NCBI GenBank assembly: GCA_961205875.1
Contig: OY540813.1
Span: 13,177,001-13,241,000 of the forward strand
Direction: 5' to 3'
Length of the DNA stretch: 64,000 bases
DNA from: Sialis fuliginosa
Lineage: Eukaryota; Arthropoda; Insecta; Megaloptera; Sialidae
Made by a program: the position numbers and the translations under genes. A model generated the notes under the pieces. The model ran no database searches. It was given only the letters and a program-made list of their open reading frames with translations, and was not told the DNA's origin. Positions within the stretch are counted from its first letter, which is position 1; every line of letters begins with the position of its first letter. Shown piece by piece: positions 11,526-23,186 of this stretch.

Positions 11526-12239
11526 AATTTTAGTAAATAACATTTTTTTCTCTATTATTTTTCGTTTGTAAAATGCGACAGTAATAAAAAATATTACGAC
11601 CGTGATATAATAAACATTAAAATATCAATTTACAAGAACTATATTAATATTATATAATAACTGTACCTACGTATATAAATGGTATCTAAAAAGATCTGTT
11701 AATGTTCAGCTATAGAATAAATTCTCACCGATTACATTGTAAAACTTTTTACGAGTATTTTTTAATAAAAATATCAATTCGTATTCAAATATGTATCGAT
11801 ATAACGTAAAGTTTATTAATAAACAACAAAGAAATGCAAAACATGAAAGAATGGATATCATACAAAAGTTACAAAAAACATTTGATCAAAAGAATCTAAT
11901 TTCATTTAAATAACAAAATCAACTCAAAAACATTCTTCAACCCGTAAACTCATTTCCTGTTTCAACTCTTTGACACGCAAGTCTTAACTCGCTCGACATT
12001 GAATATATAATTCCATTCAATATTTTATGAATTAATAAATATGCATTAAAAACTTTCATAAAACACCAATTTCATCAAAATGTGGAGGAATTGAGAAGAA
12101 AGGGATTATACAATAATGGACGCATTGTGTGCGGTTATAGTATAACATCGAGTAAATGAACACGAATAATTATTTCCGAAAAATGGGCCTATTCAGCTGC
12201 ATAAAAATCTCAAATTTTTAATTAATATATATTTACGCA

Positions 12240-12970
12240 CAGATCTTTTACCAGTACTCAGTGAAAGTACTTGAAGTACAAGTACCAAATACTAAGTCAA
12301 AGTTCTTGAAGGATCAAGTAAATTTTACTATTTTCAAATTTAAAAATAGCTTGAAGCACTTTTTCATAATACTTGAATTTAATACTTGTTAAGTAATAAA
12401 TTCAACTATTTCATGGTATTTTTAAATATGAAGTACTACAAGTACATGACTTTTTAAATTCAAGTATATGACGTACCAAAAGTAATAGACCAATCGAATT
12501 AGATTTTTAAATGGAGTTAATATTCGCCTCAATTATTTTAGCGCCAATCGATGGCAAATGACGCCTTGAATAAAATATTAAAAATGAAAGCCTACAGCCC
12601 CGGGAAGTATACAAAAAAAAATTGAGTGCCGGTTATGCTTAAATCGTCGATGCAGTGAAAACGATGTAAGATAGAGCAAAAATGAACAGATTCAATTTTA
12701 CAGATAAGTAAAATTCTTATAAGAATGGTACTCTGGTTCATACCTAAAACTAATAGTTCAGGAGTGAGAGTCGTTCAAACTCTGGACTAAAATGTAGTTT
12801 TGATAATATAATCAAGGCGAATATTAATTCCATTTGTCACCTATAGGAAATATCTAATTTGAGTGGACTATAATTGAAGTACTTATCGAGTACTTCTTAC
12901 TATTTTTAAATATATTTAAATTAAAGTACAAAAAGTACTATAAGTACTTTTTCAAGTATTTTATTTCATT
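12240..12970. mobile_element. Element built of reiterated AAGTACTT words, split by a nested insertion
   Basis: Both flanks (12240-12486 and 12871-12970) consist largely of repeated, two-orientation variants of AAGTACTTGAAGTAC / AAGTACTACAAGTAC. The ends are roughly inverted (CAGTACTCAGTGAAAGTACT on the left; TACTTTTTCAAGTATTTTAT on the right). Dense subterminal repeats in both orientations and a CAGT-type end suggest a non-autonomous hAT-like element; this is inference. A TA-flanked element (12488-12868) lies in the middle. There is no coding frame. Confidence 0.5.
12488..12868. mobile_element. TA-flanked miniature element nested in the AAGTACTT repeat
   Basis: The left end GACCAATCGAATTAGAT and the right end read inward, GTCCACTCAAATTAGAT, are inverted repeats. 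Each side then carries (G)GARTTAATATTCGCCT at slightly different offsets. TA stands at 12486-12487 and 12869-12870, as expected for a Tc1/mariner-type target duplication. The length is 381 bp with no coding capacity. Confidence 0.6.
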
Positions 12971-13083
12971 ATTGTCAGTTTGGAAGTTAATTAAAATAAT
13001 TATATAGGGTTAGGAAAAAAAAATTATTTGTAAAATTTTTAAAGTATCAAAAATAATATATGAATGCTCAAAGTGTATAAAAT

Positions 13084-13515
13084 ATTGCGCGCTTAAATTC
13101 TACGCCGAATAAAATATCAATTATTCAAATGTTTATCTTCAACCAAACTATAAAACCGAACGTATACTATATGTATGTTGAACGTCCGATGATAACAGCG
13201 ATAACGGCTGCTGCGACAAAGATGAAGTGTGATAAAGTAATAAACAAAAGCGCTCCAGCTCATCTGAATTCCAGTGACGCGCGACGTGTTCACCCCCTCG
13301 CACCCTTTAATTACGTCACAGCTCATCTTGTTACGCAACAGACGGGCTGCATACAGAGTAGTCGCCGGGCGGATCAACAAACTTGTCATACGTACTTCCC
13401 GCTATCCCGGTGTAGTTCCCGTAATGATGTCACTATTAACGACGATGATGAAATATACGGCATTATTTGTGGTACACCTTGTGATTCCATAAGTACTATT
13501 TTTAATTTACTTATA
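13084..13515. other. GC-rich island with open frames on several strands
   Basis: Composition is near 45% G+C against about 30% around it. Three overlapping frames are open (13129-13518 plus, 129 codons; 13274-13492 plus; 13117-13389 minus). Open frames on both strands at once indicate few AT-rich stop words rather than a real gene, and none gives a protein I recognise. The segment ends abruptly at the transposon inserted at 13518. It is a candidate conserved non-coding element or an exon of an unknown gene. Confidence 0.3.
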
Positions 13516-14051
13516 TAAGGTACTGGCACCAGTCTTGGATATGACTCGAATAATGGCTATTTTTTTAATTAAATGTACTGAATTAGAAATATTTGTTGAT
13601 ATTTGATTACTACCATTTCTGAATATTAATCTATATACATTTAACTGTCTTACAACGTTATTTGATGACAATCAGTCAATAGGTATCAAAATGGTGGACA
13701 TTTAAAGTAATTATGAGTGTAATTTATTTATTAATTATTATATTATCATAGCGACTGCTATACATTTTTTTTTGTGTCGTAGTATTTATCATTTTGTAAT
13801 CATTAGCAAGTATCCATTACTGCGTGCTCATTTTATTCATTACTGGAGAAAAAACACAAAAAAATAAAAGGCTATATAATTTAAAAAACAAACTATATTT
13901 GCGGACTTTAGTATAAAATAAAATGATTTAATTAAGAGTTACTTGTTTTATTAGTAACATGAGTTCATGAGAATTACAAAAAAGAAACCCGTCAATCACA
14001 AAAACAGTCAACCTTGCTCTTATAGCGGACATAATTGGTGCCAGTACCTTA
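13516..14051. mobile_element. TA-flanked miniature transposon, copy 1 of 2
   Basis: The 532-bp element at 13518-14049 has perfect 14-bp inverted ends (AGGTACTGGCACCA) and TA on both sides (13516-13517 and 14050-14051). This matches a Tc1/mariner-type non-autonomous element. A second full-length copy in the same orientation lies at 56677-57237; the two share long stretches, for example TTGATATTTGATTACTACCA, TCTATATACATTTAACTGTC, ATGGTGGACATTTAAA and GAGTTCATGAGAATTACAAA. There is no coding frame. Confidence 0.9.
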
Positions 14052-14058
14052 CCTACAT

Positions 14059-14400
14059 ATTGTAATATTGCTTCCTCGCAATATTAAAGATACGAGAAGC
14101 TTTGTGATCGTTTTAGAATGAGATAAAAAAATTGTTCTCCGATTTCAAAATTTTAAATTGATCTTTCCGTTTCAGGTCAAAACACTTTTTTTTGTATCTG
14201 TGTATCTGCCTGTTGAGCGAATCCTTGACATCCCAAAACATTAATTTTTTCAAGATATTTCAAGAACGACACATATATATGTTACGTATAAATTTTATAC
14301 AATCTTTTTGTAGAGTTTTCAATTTCCTATAATATAGGTCTACAACGTTTGTTGTAAAATATTCCCTTACAAAGATTAATCTAAATTTGCTTTAAAAAAT
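14059..14400 (-). mobile_element. Retroposon-like repeat, minus-strand copy with 3' end
   Basis: Read on the minus strand it ends in ATTGCGAGGAAGCAATATT, like the copies near 21497 and 41713. Upstream of that lies CTGAAACGGAAAGATCAATT (minus sense), and before it a segment (14240-14400) that recurs at 60580-60700. Copies share a 3' end and differ in 5' extent, as expected for target-primed retroposition, but no reverse transcriptase is present. The family is not named. It lies only 10 bp from the 13518-14049 transposon. Confidence 0.7.
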
Positions 14401-15356
14401 AGTCATTTTTGTTTAAATTGATATTTACTTTGGTATGTTACATGTCATTTTGATTTGTATGAGGGCAACTGTCAATACAAATATAAAACATGTTTTCTAT
14501 AATTCATACAAGTTTAACTATTAATACTCACAATAATAGTTAATTTATCAATTAAAAACTAAACAAACTTTGCCAGTTTGCATATGTAATAAATCATTGT
14601 AAAGACCTGCGTGGGATTTAGCTAACAACAATACATATAACACATACTAGTATTCATTATTCCCAGTGCAAACATAGTAAATGTGGTATAAATAATTAAA
14701 TATATACGACGAATCTGCGCGGTGATATTAATTTCCTTCCGGAATCGTCCCGCGCTACTTCACCCCAACCCCTTTTACTAGCATACCGAAAACTCCCGCA
14801 ACACATTAGCACTATGTGCCCTACATACAACAGCGAACTCTAGTTTCAAATATTCAATTTTCATTATGTATATTCTCACACACATGCTCACATATGTGTA
14901 CGTATAAATGCACACACATAGACGATTTATACACAGAAAGGCGCCAAAAATAATACACAAGGGATGAATATTTTATTAATTAATTTAAAAATATATTTTT
15001 ATTTTATAGTAAAAAGTAATGTATTTAATTAATAAGGAAAAGGATTTATATTGCCGACAAAAAAATGTCACACGCAATATAGATACATTAGGTTGTTTTT
15101 TTAATTTATTTTTATTTTTATTTTTTCGGTCCCGCTGGCCTATGTTTTAGCTTTGGATCAAAAGTTAATAGTCTTAAAATTTCAGACTCCATAGATCAAA
15201 CCTGTGGACGGCGCAAACCGAGTCTTTTTCCCATTTGATTAACATGGGAAAAATTACTTTTTTACTTATGCGTGAATATCTCGTTGATAAATTTATTTAT
15301 TTTAGTTTCTTACAGCAGCATATCATAGAAAATTAAATTTCTTACAAAAAAGATCC
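14401..15356. other. No gene; GC-richer patch at 14700-14830
   Basis: The patch 14700-14830 (CGAATCTGCGCGGTGATATT; TCCTTCCGGAATCGTCCCGC) differs in composition from its surroundings. The 14778-14960 frame (minus) is cysteine/tyrosine-rich translation of CATA repeats. Around 15120-15360 is a CCGCTGGCC-containing, poly-T-rich stretch like common insect repeat DNA. Confidence 0.25.
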
Positions 15357-15431
15357 TAAGTGCTCAATTCATAGTTTTAATATTTTTAAAGATATTCTTA
15401 AAATTTATTGGATTTATGAATTGAGCACTTA
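15357..15431. repeat. Short hairpin with perfect 17-bp stem
   Basis: TAAGTGCTCAATTCATA (15357-15373) is exactly complementary to TATGAATTGAGCACTTA (15415-15431), with a 41-base loop. Similar TACAAAAAA words flank both sides. The stem is perfect but short, and the loop and outer flanks do not extend pairing, so a microRNA precursor is unlikely; a miniature element remnant fits better. Confidence 0.6.
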
Positions 15432-17694
15432 ATTCTCTACAAAAAAACGGATGTTTGCTCTTGTAAATTTTTGAATTATTTTTGAAGCAGTGCAAAAAAG
15501 AAAAAAATGTTTTCGATAAATAAAAGAAAAATAAAAGAAATTGGGGTTGTTTTCTCAAACCTGATCAATTGTTTAAAAAATAGTCCAATCTATCAACCCT
15601 AAAAACCTTTCTACTATACGCCACTGTATACATATACAAGCATAAACATAGTTCCCCCTAAGTGTAGAGGAAATTCCATAGTTCCATTTCATTTTCACTT
15701 CACCACTACCTAAACTTTTACGTTCTGTAATAAACACCCCCTCATTCCATCCGTTGTAATGGGGTACAGTTCAGTTCCACTATCTTGCACACCGCTCACC
15801 CCCCTTCTCTACGCCTGTGTTTACACCCAGGCCTATGGTATTCGCTTCAGGCTATTTACAGAAAAACACCCTAAAATTGCATTAAGCTGAAGTTAAGTCG
15901 GCCCGTATCATTGTGGCCGAAAGTAATAAATTTAAATTAATTGTTATATACTGACCATTAGCAAAAGTTACTTAATGCCACCACCACCTCTTTCTGCACG
16001 TCGCTACTTTTCATTTGCACAATTCTTGGTGTTTTTCATGTTTTCATAATGCACACGGGATGATTTTAATTAATACCAAAAATGTGCGAGTAGAAGGCTT
16101 ATTAGTATGGGAATGTATTTATTTACATATATGTATATAAGCATATAAATATACCATACCATATGTATTTATATATTTTTGCAATGTTTACAATCTAGAT
16201 ATTAAAACAACAACCTCGAAACAGAAGTTATGTTTAAATGTAATCTCTGATTTTTCAACATTCCAAATGTTTGTACACCCCGGTACAAATATGTAAACAA
16301 ATAACACTTCATCAGATATAACATAACGCGAATTCCTTCCTTCAAATTATTATGTAGAATATTTGGTTTCACAAAAAACTGAAACTGAGACTTAAACGTT
16401 TGAAAGATGAGATCGACCTAACTGTTTTCAAGATGAGGCCAGGCTTAATTTTTTACTTTTCATTAATTTAATTATTTATCTGAGATGATACAAAACACAC
16501 AATTCTCGTCTTTTTCCTGATTTTATATCAGACAGTTTTGTCTTATAAAACATAAAGCTGTTATCGTCTTGTAAAAATTTGGCCTAGTTTGGTCTAGTTT
16601 TGGAAACGAAAATTTAGTATGAAACAAACCTTAGTAGAAAAATTCGCTAATTGTAACATTGAAAGGTTTCCTTTACTAATATTAAATAGCATTTCAATTT
16701 TTTTAATAATTATATTTCGTTCTCAACGAATTTTTGACAAATAGGGATCATTCTGAAATACTTTTTATTATATTATTTAAGTTCATATATTAATAAATAA
16801 CCTACATTAATTTAGGTTGTTTGATACAAAATTATAAGAATAAAAAAATCGAATTTTAGAATTGATTTTTTAAATTAAATTCAAAATACTGTATACTATT
16901 TTTAATACACCCCTGGGCGAGTTTTTACTTCAAATGCAAGAAAAAGTTAGTCATGGGTATAATGGAAAGTTGTTTTTATTCAAAAGGGTGTGTTGGAGCA
17001 AGCACATAAGGTTGGTGGGGTAAAAGGCGGACGAATTTATAGTAAAAGGGTGCATGTTTGTGCAACCAGCTCCAATTAAGAATTGGTCTAATTAAGGATC
17101 ATGTTAAACGCGGACCTAACATTAGAAACAAGTGTTCATTTTTAGATGTTTGTTATAGACAAATTATAACTATACATGTAGAATATTTAATATTAAATTC
17201 AATTTTGATTTTTTAAATCATATGCTGGAAATATAATATAAAATAAAGATAAACTAGATTTTTTTTATAAGCTGATGATAAATATAAAAATTCAAGAGAA
17301 GGAGATCGTCAATAATAAAACTTTACCTGACCTACTTATCTACATATTGAAAAGCGACGATCTTTGGAGAAGATGAATTTACATTTTGAAGATAATAACG
17401 TATAATAAGATTCAATCAGGATATGGTTTTAAAGATTTCGTGATAAAACTAAATGAGTTTAAAAATAAATTTATTTAATAATAATATTAATCTATCTTCA
17501 ACTTCAAAACAATTACAAAACAAATCCAATATTTTATATACAGACGTAATTTACTTTTAAAAATAGAGAAGACTTTTAAATTCAATTATCACAGAATAAA
17601 ATAAATATCACTTTCAATTAGTGACACCAAAACAAAAGAAAAAACAAAAATAAGTAACTGAGGGGGAGTGAAATGAAGACCTAATATGGTTTGA
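15432..17694. other. No gene; weak repeat remnants
   Basis: CTACTATACGCCACTG at about 15611-15626 resembles one end of a CAGTGGCGTA-type element like 26491-26667, but no partner end is seen. At 16385-16620 reiterated AAGATGAG / CGTCTT words resemble 45950-46125 (TCGTCTTGTAAAAATTTG against TCGTCTCGTAAAAATTTA). At 16900-17110 a G+C-richer patch with CAATTAAGAATTGGTCTAAT may be regulatory. Nothing is certain. Confidence 0.3.
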
Positions 17695-18078
17695 AACCAA
17701 TCAATAGAAGATGTGGCTTCTGCGGGGGGGTTTAATGGTATTATTTCTCAATTGCAGCGATCCAAGGGTTACGGCGACACAAAATGGCTGACGGAAGTGA
17801 CGCATGAGAGGCTTCCGCTTCCGCAATATGTGTGCCAATAGATGTCACTTCCGATTGATCACTGTGTCTGTTGTTACAGTATCAAGTCAACTGTTGTTGG
17901 AATTCTGGAACGACGAGAAAAAAAACCGCGTCAGGCAACAATAGATGTTTGCAGAAAATGGTTCGTTTCCCTTCTTGAGTATTCTTTTATAGTTGGAAAT
18001 ACAATTGGATATAATTTTGAGGTTGATTTTAGTAATGGGAAACGGAAAAAGAAAAAACATAAACTTTTTATTGCGTGA
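17695..18078 (+). CDS. Unrecognised open segment, possibly an exon or decayed gene
   Basis: One reading frame is open from 17695 to 18078 except for a single TAG at 17839-17841, which is immediately followed in frame by ATG (17842). The second part (17842-18078) would encode 78 residues starting MSLPIDHCVCCYSIKS and ending lysine-rich. The first part includes RSKGYGDTKWLTEVTHERLP, directly after a good splice acceptor (TTATTTCTCAATTGCAG, ending 17757), with the first codon in phase. The stretch 17758-17870 is GC-rich. The same stretch also contains GGAAGTGACG, AAAATGGC and repeated CTTCCG words, like an ETS/YY1-type promoter, so a TATA-less promoter with a short first coding exon at 17842 is the main alternative. 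I recognise no protein family. Confidence 0.25.
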
Positions 18079-19152
18079 GTAATAATACTGAAATGAAATG
18101 GAAGTCGTGAAAGTGGAATCGATGTTATTGATAAAATTGAAGTTATTATTAAAAAATAATTCAATATTAGTGTCAATGTAGAATACATTAAGTACTATGA
18201 AAGAGAGAGAGACAAAATTCTACAGAAAAAAACTTCAATTCCATATCTGCAGAATATATCAACTTCCAATTCGTGAAAAATGCATCCATACATACATGCA
18301 CATCATATTCGTGCGAAACTTTATTATTAAATAACCACAGGAAGGTATAAAAGTTATGTATAAGTGTAGGACCGCAGTGGATACAAACCTTTATGGCCGA
18401 TCTCCGGCATGTATAAAACTGAGTTACGGCAAGAGGCGAGTTTAAAAGTCATAACGGCACCACTACGCATGTTTATGTGTGTATATCAGAGAGTGAAGAA
18501 GATACCTGCTTTGAGACTCCAATCTCGCGGGACGGACCGATACGTAATTTTTAAAAGAACACGACGCGCACTTTAAATTTTGTTTTATTTATATTCCCAG
18601 TGTTTTGTTTTCTTCAAGTTCTGATGTTTCTTTATACTTTATTCGTTTCTTAGATATCTGTATAGCTATATATTTTGTAAGATATGAATTAAATTAAACT
18701 TTTTTGTGTGTATTAGCATAAATCAAATGTCTTTCCGATGTCGCCAAATTCCAATGTTAATCTGTTCATAAAAAAAGAGATGAGAAAATGATGTTAATTT
18801 GCAAGTACCAATTTTTCTTTCAGATTTTTTGAGCCAGTAGTTACTGAGTTAGAAGGGGGAAGTATTTTTGAATTTTTTTTTCGGTATACAATAAAATAAA
18901 TATCAGTATTATACTTGTTGAATCTGAACATATATAAAGTATATCGAATATCGATATACTTATTTTAACGAATCATAATTGAGAAAATTTTACAAGAGAC
19001 AATATAAACCGATTAGATTAGTGATCACGGTATTGTAAAAGCAGGTGTTTTTTATAGATACTTTGAATCCTTCTTAATACATTTTTTACTCCCAATTGAT
19101 GGAAAGTATAATACCTCAATTGAGATTAAAAAAAACATCTGCCAAGTAAATG
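18079..19152. other. No gene; GC-richer island 18360-18560 and a short repeat at 18825-18870
   Basis: 18360-18560 has balanced composition and includes CTTTATGGCCGATCTCCGGC and AATCTCGCGGGACGGACCGA, a candidate conserved non-coding element. At 18825-18870, GAGCCAGTAGTTACTGAGTT with TCAGATTT upstream and AGAAGGGG downstream recurs near 35570-35612 as AAGCCAGTAGTTACCGAGTT, so this is a short dispersed repeat. The minus-strand frame at 17931-18188 is not credited. Confidence 0.3.
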
Positions 19153-19447
19153 TACAGTGCTACTTCGTGCTAAATTCACCAAAGGTTGAACAATTTAAAT
19201 AAAACCAGATAAAGTGTTCAGATAAATTGCCTAGTATTGGATATATATTTAATTTTTATACAATTTTACTAAAAAAATATTAGTTCGAAAGATGCACCTG
19301 ATTATTTTTTCGTATATTTTCAAATTTTTGACAATTTCAGTTAAATCAAAAATTATGCAAAATTTAGACAGACACGGAACGAAAAGTGTTTGTCTTGACC
19401 TGAAACGGAAAGATCAATTTAAATTGATGAAAATTTGAAGCAATAAA
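19153..19447 (+). mobile_element. Retroposon-like repeat, plus-strand copy with internal deletion
   Basis: 19153-19290 is the reverse complement of 60690-60840 (GTGCTAAATTCACCAAAG; GTGTTCAGATAAATTGCC; ATATTAGTTCGAA). 19366-19447 is the 3' part of the same family (GACAGACACGGAACGAAAAG, CTGAAACGGAAAGATCAATT, ending GAAGCAATAAA). In 14059-14400 the corresponding parts are joined by about 150 bp that are absent here. This is a 5'-truncated, internally deleted copy without coding sequence. Confidence 0.65.
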
Positions 19448-19849
19448 TCAAATATATTTATTTGGTTTTCTACATATTATTTTTACACCACTTAACAAAT
19501 ATCCCAGTATTAAAATTAACAAGTTGACAAAAGGTGACTTAATTTCACTGTGAACTGGATGATTCAATTGACACTCTCTATATGTAATAATAATCATGTT
19601 ACGCTTCAGATATACCCAATATAATCCCCTTTTGTTATATCTGGTACTAATTCAATTAAAATAATTACAATATTCATTATCGCAGTGCACAACGGGATGC
19701 GGATGATTCCAGAAACTGTATATGTGTGTACCAGTCGGTTGTAGAAACGACAGACGGGAATTTCGTGGAAATTGTATTTTGAAAATAAATTCTAACGAGC
19801 GTACGGCGCCTGATGCACTTAATGTGCCGCGTGCTATGAAAATACTCAC

Positions 19850-19888
19850 CCCGGCGAACATCCGTGCCGCTAGCTTATCCAACGCCAG
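19850..19888 (-). CDS. Candidate 39-nt exon on the minus strand
   Basis: On the minus strand, AATCTAG| precedes 39 nt encoding LALDKLAARMFAG, followed by |GTGAGTATT, a strong donor. The exon is in phase at both sides (13 codons), GC-rich, and set in an AT-rich background; the in-frame TAG is the acceptor itself. Against it, the acceptor lacks a pyrimidine tract and nothing nearby can be shown to be a partner exon. The frame also continues through the donor as part of a 76-codon frame (19652-19882). The whole GC-rich patch 19690-19890 could instead be conserved non-coding DNA. Confidence 0.22.
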
Positions 19889-20096
19889 CTAGATTGTTAC
19901 AGTTATAGTTCTACGTATGGCTGTCAAAATTATTTTATCGTACAAACACTAGCGTTTGCAATTGTCAATGTATTATATTAAATCTAATTACGAATTTTGC
20001 AAAAAAAAAACAGTGAAAATTTTTCAAACTGACTAAAAAACAAATGCTTGAGGAAGGGAACATTCAGGTAGTTTAAGAAAATGAACGATTCAGGTA

Positions 20097-20301
20097 AGAG
20101 TGACCCATTTGGGGGTCCGCAAATATTGAATTAACTTTTGGTCTAAATGATGTTATATGTTATATAGTTTTTTTTTAAACTATTCCTATGCTCATTTAAA
20201 TTTTTTGTGTAATTAATGTCTCATCAAAAGACATCATTTAGACCACAAATTAATTAAATATTTGCGGACCTCCAAACCGGCGATTTTTAGAGTCACTCAT
20301 T
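20097..20301. repeat. Palindromic miniature element, about 57-70-bp arms
   Basis: The left arm (20097-20153; GAGTGACCCATTTGGGGGTC, CGCAAATATT, GGTCTAAATGATGT) pairs with the right arm (20231-20301), which reads in complement GAGTGACTCTAAAAATCGCC, GGTCCGCAAATATT, GGTCTAAATGATGT. The innermost 45 bp are almost perfect. The element would fold into a hairpin with a loop of about 77 bases. Confidence 0.75.
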
Positions 20302-20739
20302 TATATTATAATTTTTAACATCAAAAGGGAAATAAAAGCGTAGTTTATTTTATTCTTAATTTTGACAGCAAAAAATGGTTTGGAAAATATCTAATATTGG
20401 TTAAAAATACATACATATGTACATATATGATGTTTAAACATTTAAAAGCATTCTAAAATTTAAATTATAAGAAATACAAAAATAAATTACAGTAAAGTAG
20501 TACTCCAACATTAAACATATGTAATCTACCAAAAAAGAACTTCCGAAAATCTCAAATATAACCTCATTATTATGAAATTGATGAATACAATCATTCAGTT
20601 AAGGATCTTTTCAAGACATCTGCCAATTTGCAAACAATAAATCCTTTTCAGTATATACATATATATTCACTCGTAGGTACTCTATACAAAATATATTTTA
20701 CATAAAACGAAGTAGAACAACATTAAAAAGTAGCGAACC

Positions 20740-20895
20740 AGGTAATTATCCCGAGATATAACTCCGGAGATCCTCACAAACAGAGACGAGATTCAGCAAG
20801 CGGGCTAATTCGATAACGAGCAACGCAAAACTAATTTAGCAGCGAGTCAATTATAATTTATGGAGCCGGGTAATTGGTTCAGAACAGAACTCACA
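20740..20895. promoter_or_regulatory. Candidate enhancer-like island
   Basis: A G+C-richer segment with several homeodomain-type cores in balanced context (GGGCTAATTCGATAACGAGC, CTAATTTAGCAG, AATTATAATTTATGG, GGGTAATTGG). It has no long open frame and no repeat partner in the window. This texture is typical of insect conserved non-coding DNA; the assignment is inference. Confidence 0.25.
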
Positions 20896-21152
20896 GTTAA
20901 CAGATTTAAAACGACGGTTAAATAAAGTGTTTATTTTATCAAATGAATTCACTGTTTGTTTCAGTCGTTCTTCATTAATGTTTTTGTTTTGTTTGATTTT
21001 TTGATTTCCGTTTTATTTGCGCTGATTTCAAAATAAATGTTTCAATATTAGCTGCGTGTGGTTTAATAATTAATGAATGCAAGATCTTATGCCAGTTTTT
21101 TATTTTATTTTCACAGTGAATGATGAGTGCAATCTCGTTTACTCGGTCTAGT

Positions 21153-21200
21153 TCAGGGGTCACCAACCTTTTTGCGAAGAGGGCCACATTTAGAATTTTA
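21153..21200 (+). mobile_element. Isolated hAT left terminus
   Basis: CAGGGGTCACCAACCTTTTT at 21154-21173, followed by GCGAAGAGGGCCACATTTAG, closely matches the terminal sequence of a widespread class of hAT elements (CAGGGGTCNNCAACCTTTTT, then GAGGGCCAC). No matching right end is found nearby, so the element is truncated. The 80-codon minus-strand frame at 20975-21217 overlaps it and is discounted. Confidence 0.6.
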
Positions 21201-21299
21201 AAATGTGACGTAAGCAACGTTTTGATTTATTAAATTTTAATTTTAACAATAGCACAAAAATAAAAACATAAATCGATTACTATCTGACATGAGCATCGG

Positions 21300-21497
21300 C
21301 CGAATTGGTTCGGAGAAAATGCACAAAATTACAATGATTTAGAGGACAGGCACACAGACAGATACGGACCGAAAAGTGTTTGTCTTGACTTGAAACGAAA
21401 AGATCAATTTAAAATTTTGAAATCGGAGAAAAATTTTTTTGTCTCGTTTTAAAACAATCACAAACCTTCTCGTATCTTCGATATTGCGAGGAAGCAA
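21300..21497 (+). mobile_element. Retroposon-like repeat, plus-strand copy
   Basis: Carries the family 3' module: GACAGATACGGACCGAAAAG, TGTTTGTCTTGACTTGAAAC, GATCAATTTAAAATTTTGAA, then the end CTTCGATATTGCGAGGAAGC. It resembles 41350-41715 over its 3' half and lacks coding sequence. Confidence 0.7.
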
Positions 21498-23186
21498 AAA
21501 TAAGTTTACTAATCAATAAATACTACTAGAAAATATAAATTTATTGAAATAAGTAATGTAATAAAAAGTTGTATTATTAATATAAACGATCACTCAAATA
21601 AATTGTATACACATAGGTACAAAAGAATTAAATTGGCACTCAAACGATCTTCAACAAAAGAATGTTTCAATCAAACATAAAACCGGAAAAGGAGAAAACC
21701 GCACGTGGCGTAACTGTCGAGTCGAAACTTCCGCTCGAGAAACAAAAGGATCCAGGTTGTCCTGGTGACGGCGGAAAGAATCGTCCTTCCAGCGGGATTC
21801 GGCGATGTTTTCTGTTTTCTCTCATACATAAACAATTTATTCCATTCATTAAAGTTTTACCGTCATAAAAACTCAACGTTGAGTTGCAAATATTTAAAAT
21901 GAGTATTTTTGATCATTATTTTCGACCAAATATAAACTATCCAAATCGTTTGTTCGTATTTTACATACATTATTTAATTTTTATTTATAATATTTTTTTT
22001 AAACATTATTAGGTAACTACTTTTAGTCGCAATACTATATTAATATTAATTAATTTAATTAGTGCCCGACTGAAGGTCATTTTTTTGGTAATTAAAATAA
22101 AATAACGATCACTTCGTCCTTTGGCTTCGGAAAAAAAACATAGGCCTAATTGTGGTTAAAATCGATTATTAAGGTGCAGTTACTGAAGCCGAGTGTTCGG
22201 TCGAACAATAGTGGTATTCTTTGGTTTTTTGGGTGAATAAAATCGATCATTTTCTTTTCTATAAATTAAAAAAATGAGGTTTATGATCGGTTATACCAAA
22301 AGTTCCCATGATATCTTGGTGAGTAATACACCGATATTAGAACGTTTCATCATAAAAATACTATTTTTGGGTCTTCAAAAAAATAATATCCCCTTATATA
22401 TTAATTAATACTTGCATGTTTTAACAATTACAGAAATCGACATTTACACAATTTCAAATACATTTTACCCGATTCCTGAATTTATTCAAAAACTTCCGAA
22501 CAAAAGTGGTCACGTGGGGCTATCCACGAAGACAGGTAGAGTGTAGCTTCGGCCCCCGAACGCCGATACACAAACTTGTATAGTAGTGCGGACTAAAGAT
22601 AGCGCCGTGGGACGTGTTTTTACGCCATTATGTTACTACGAACTTTGGTCAGTTCGCGTGTAACTTGCATACGCGGGGTTTATAACGAACATGACTCCCT
22701 CGACGATAAGGGTTTAATTAATATAACTTACTTATTGAATGTTGTTGTGTTTCGAAAATGGGCCTTACCTGAAACAAGAGGAAAACATTATTGGTTTCTT
22801 GTTTGGCAAAGGTTTTTGTACAGGTAATAAAAAAACTTGTACAATATAAAAACAAAAACAAAATTATATTGTATGTAGATATTTTTTTAATTTAATATAA
22901 AAAGCATTCAATTTAAAGAAATATTTTCTTGTTTGATATTTAAAATATTTTTGTAATTTTAATATTTTTATTATTTCCCCGAAAAAGTTATTATCTAAAA
23001 AAATAAACAGATTATTTTTTAATCATTTACCTTTTTGAAGAAATTTGAATAAGTGCTTTAAACTAGATGTTTTACATTTACAATGTAGATACCGTGTTTT
23101 ATTGAGTATAAAATTTTTAGTAACATATTCCTGGAAATAATATGAATAAATAAAAATATTTTGTGTGCCTGTTAACCTTACCTATA
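21498..23186. other. No assigned gene; GC-rich islands at 21690-21810 and 22500-22720
   Basis: 21690-21810 has frames open on both strands (68 and 69 codons) and no recognisable protein. The frame 22630-22827 (plus, 65 codons, ATG start) runs into CAG|GTAATA at 22824, so a first coding exon is possible but unsupported by homology. 22090-22360 has repeat-like texture (CTGAAGCCGAGTGTTCGGTC) without a partner. Confidence 0.25.

Noticed and set aside
15357..15431. MicroRNA precursor
   Set aside because: The stem is only 17 bp and pairing does not extend into loop or flanks.
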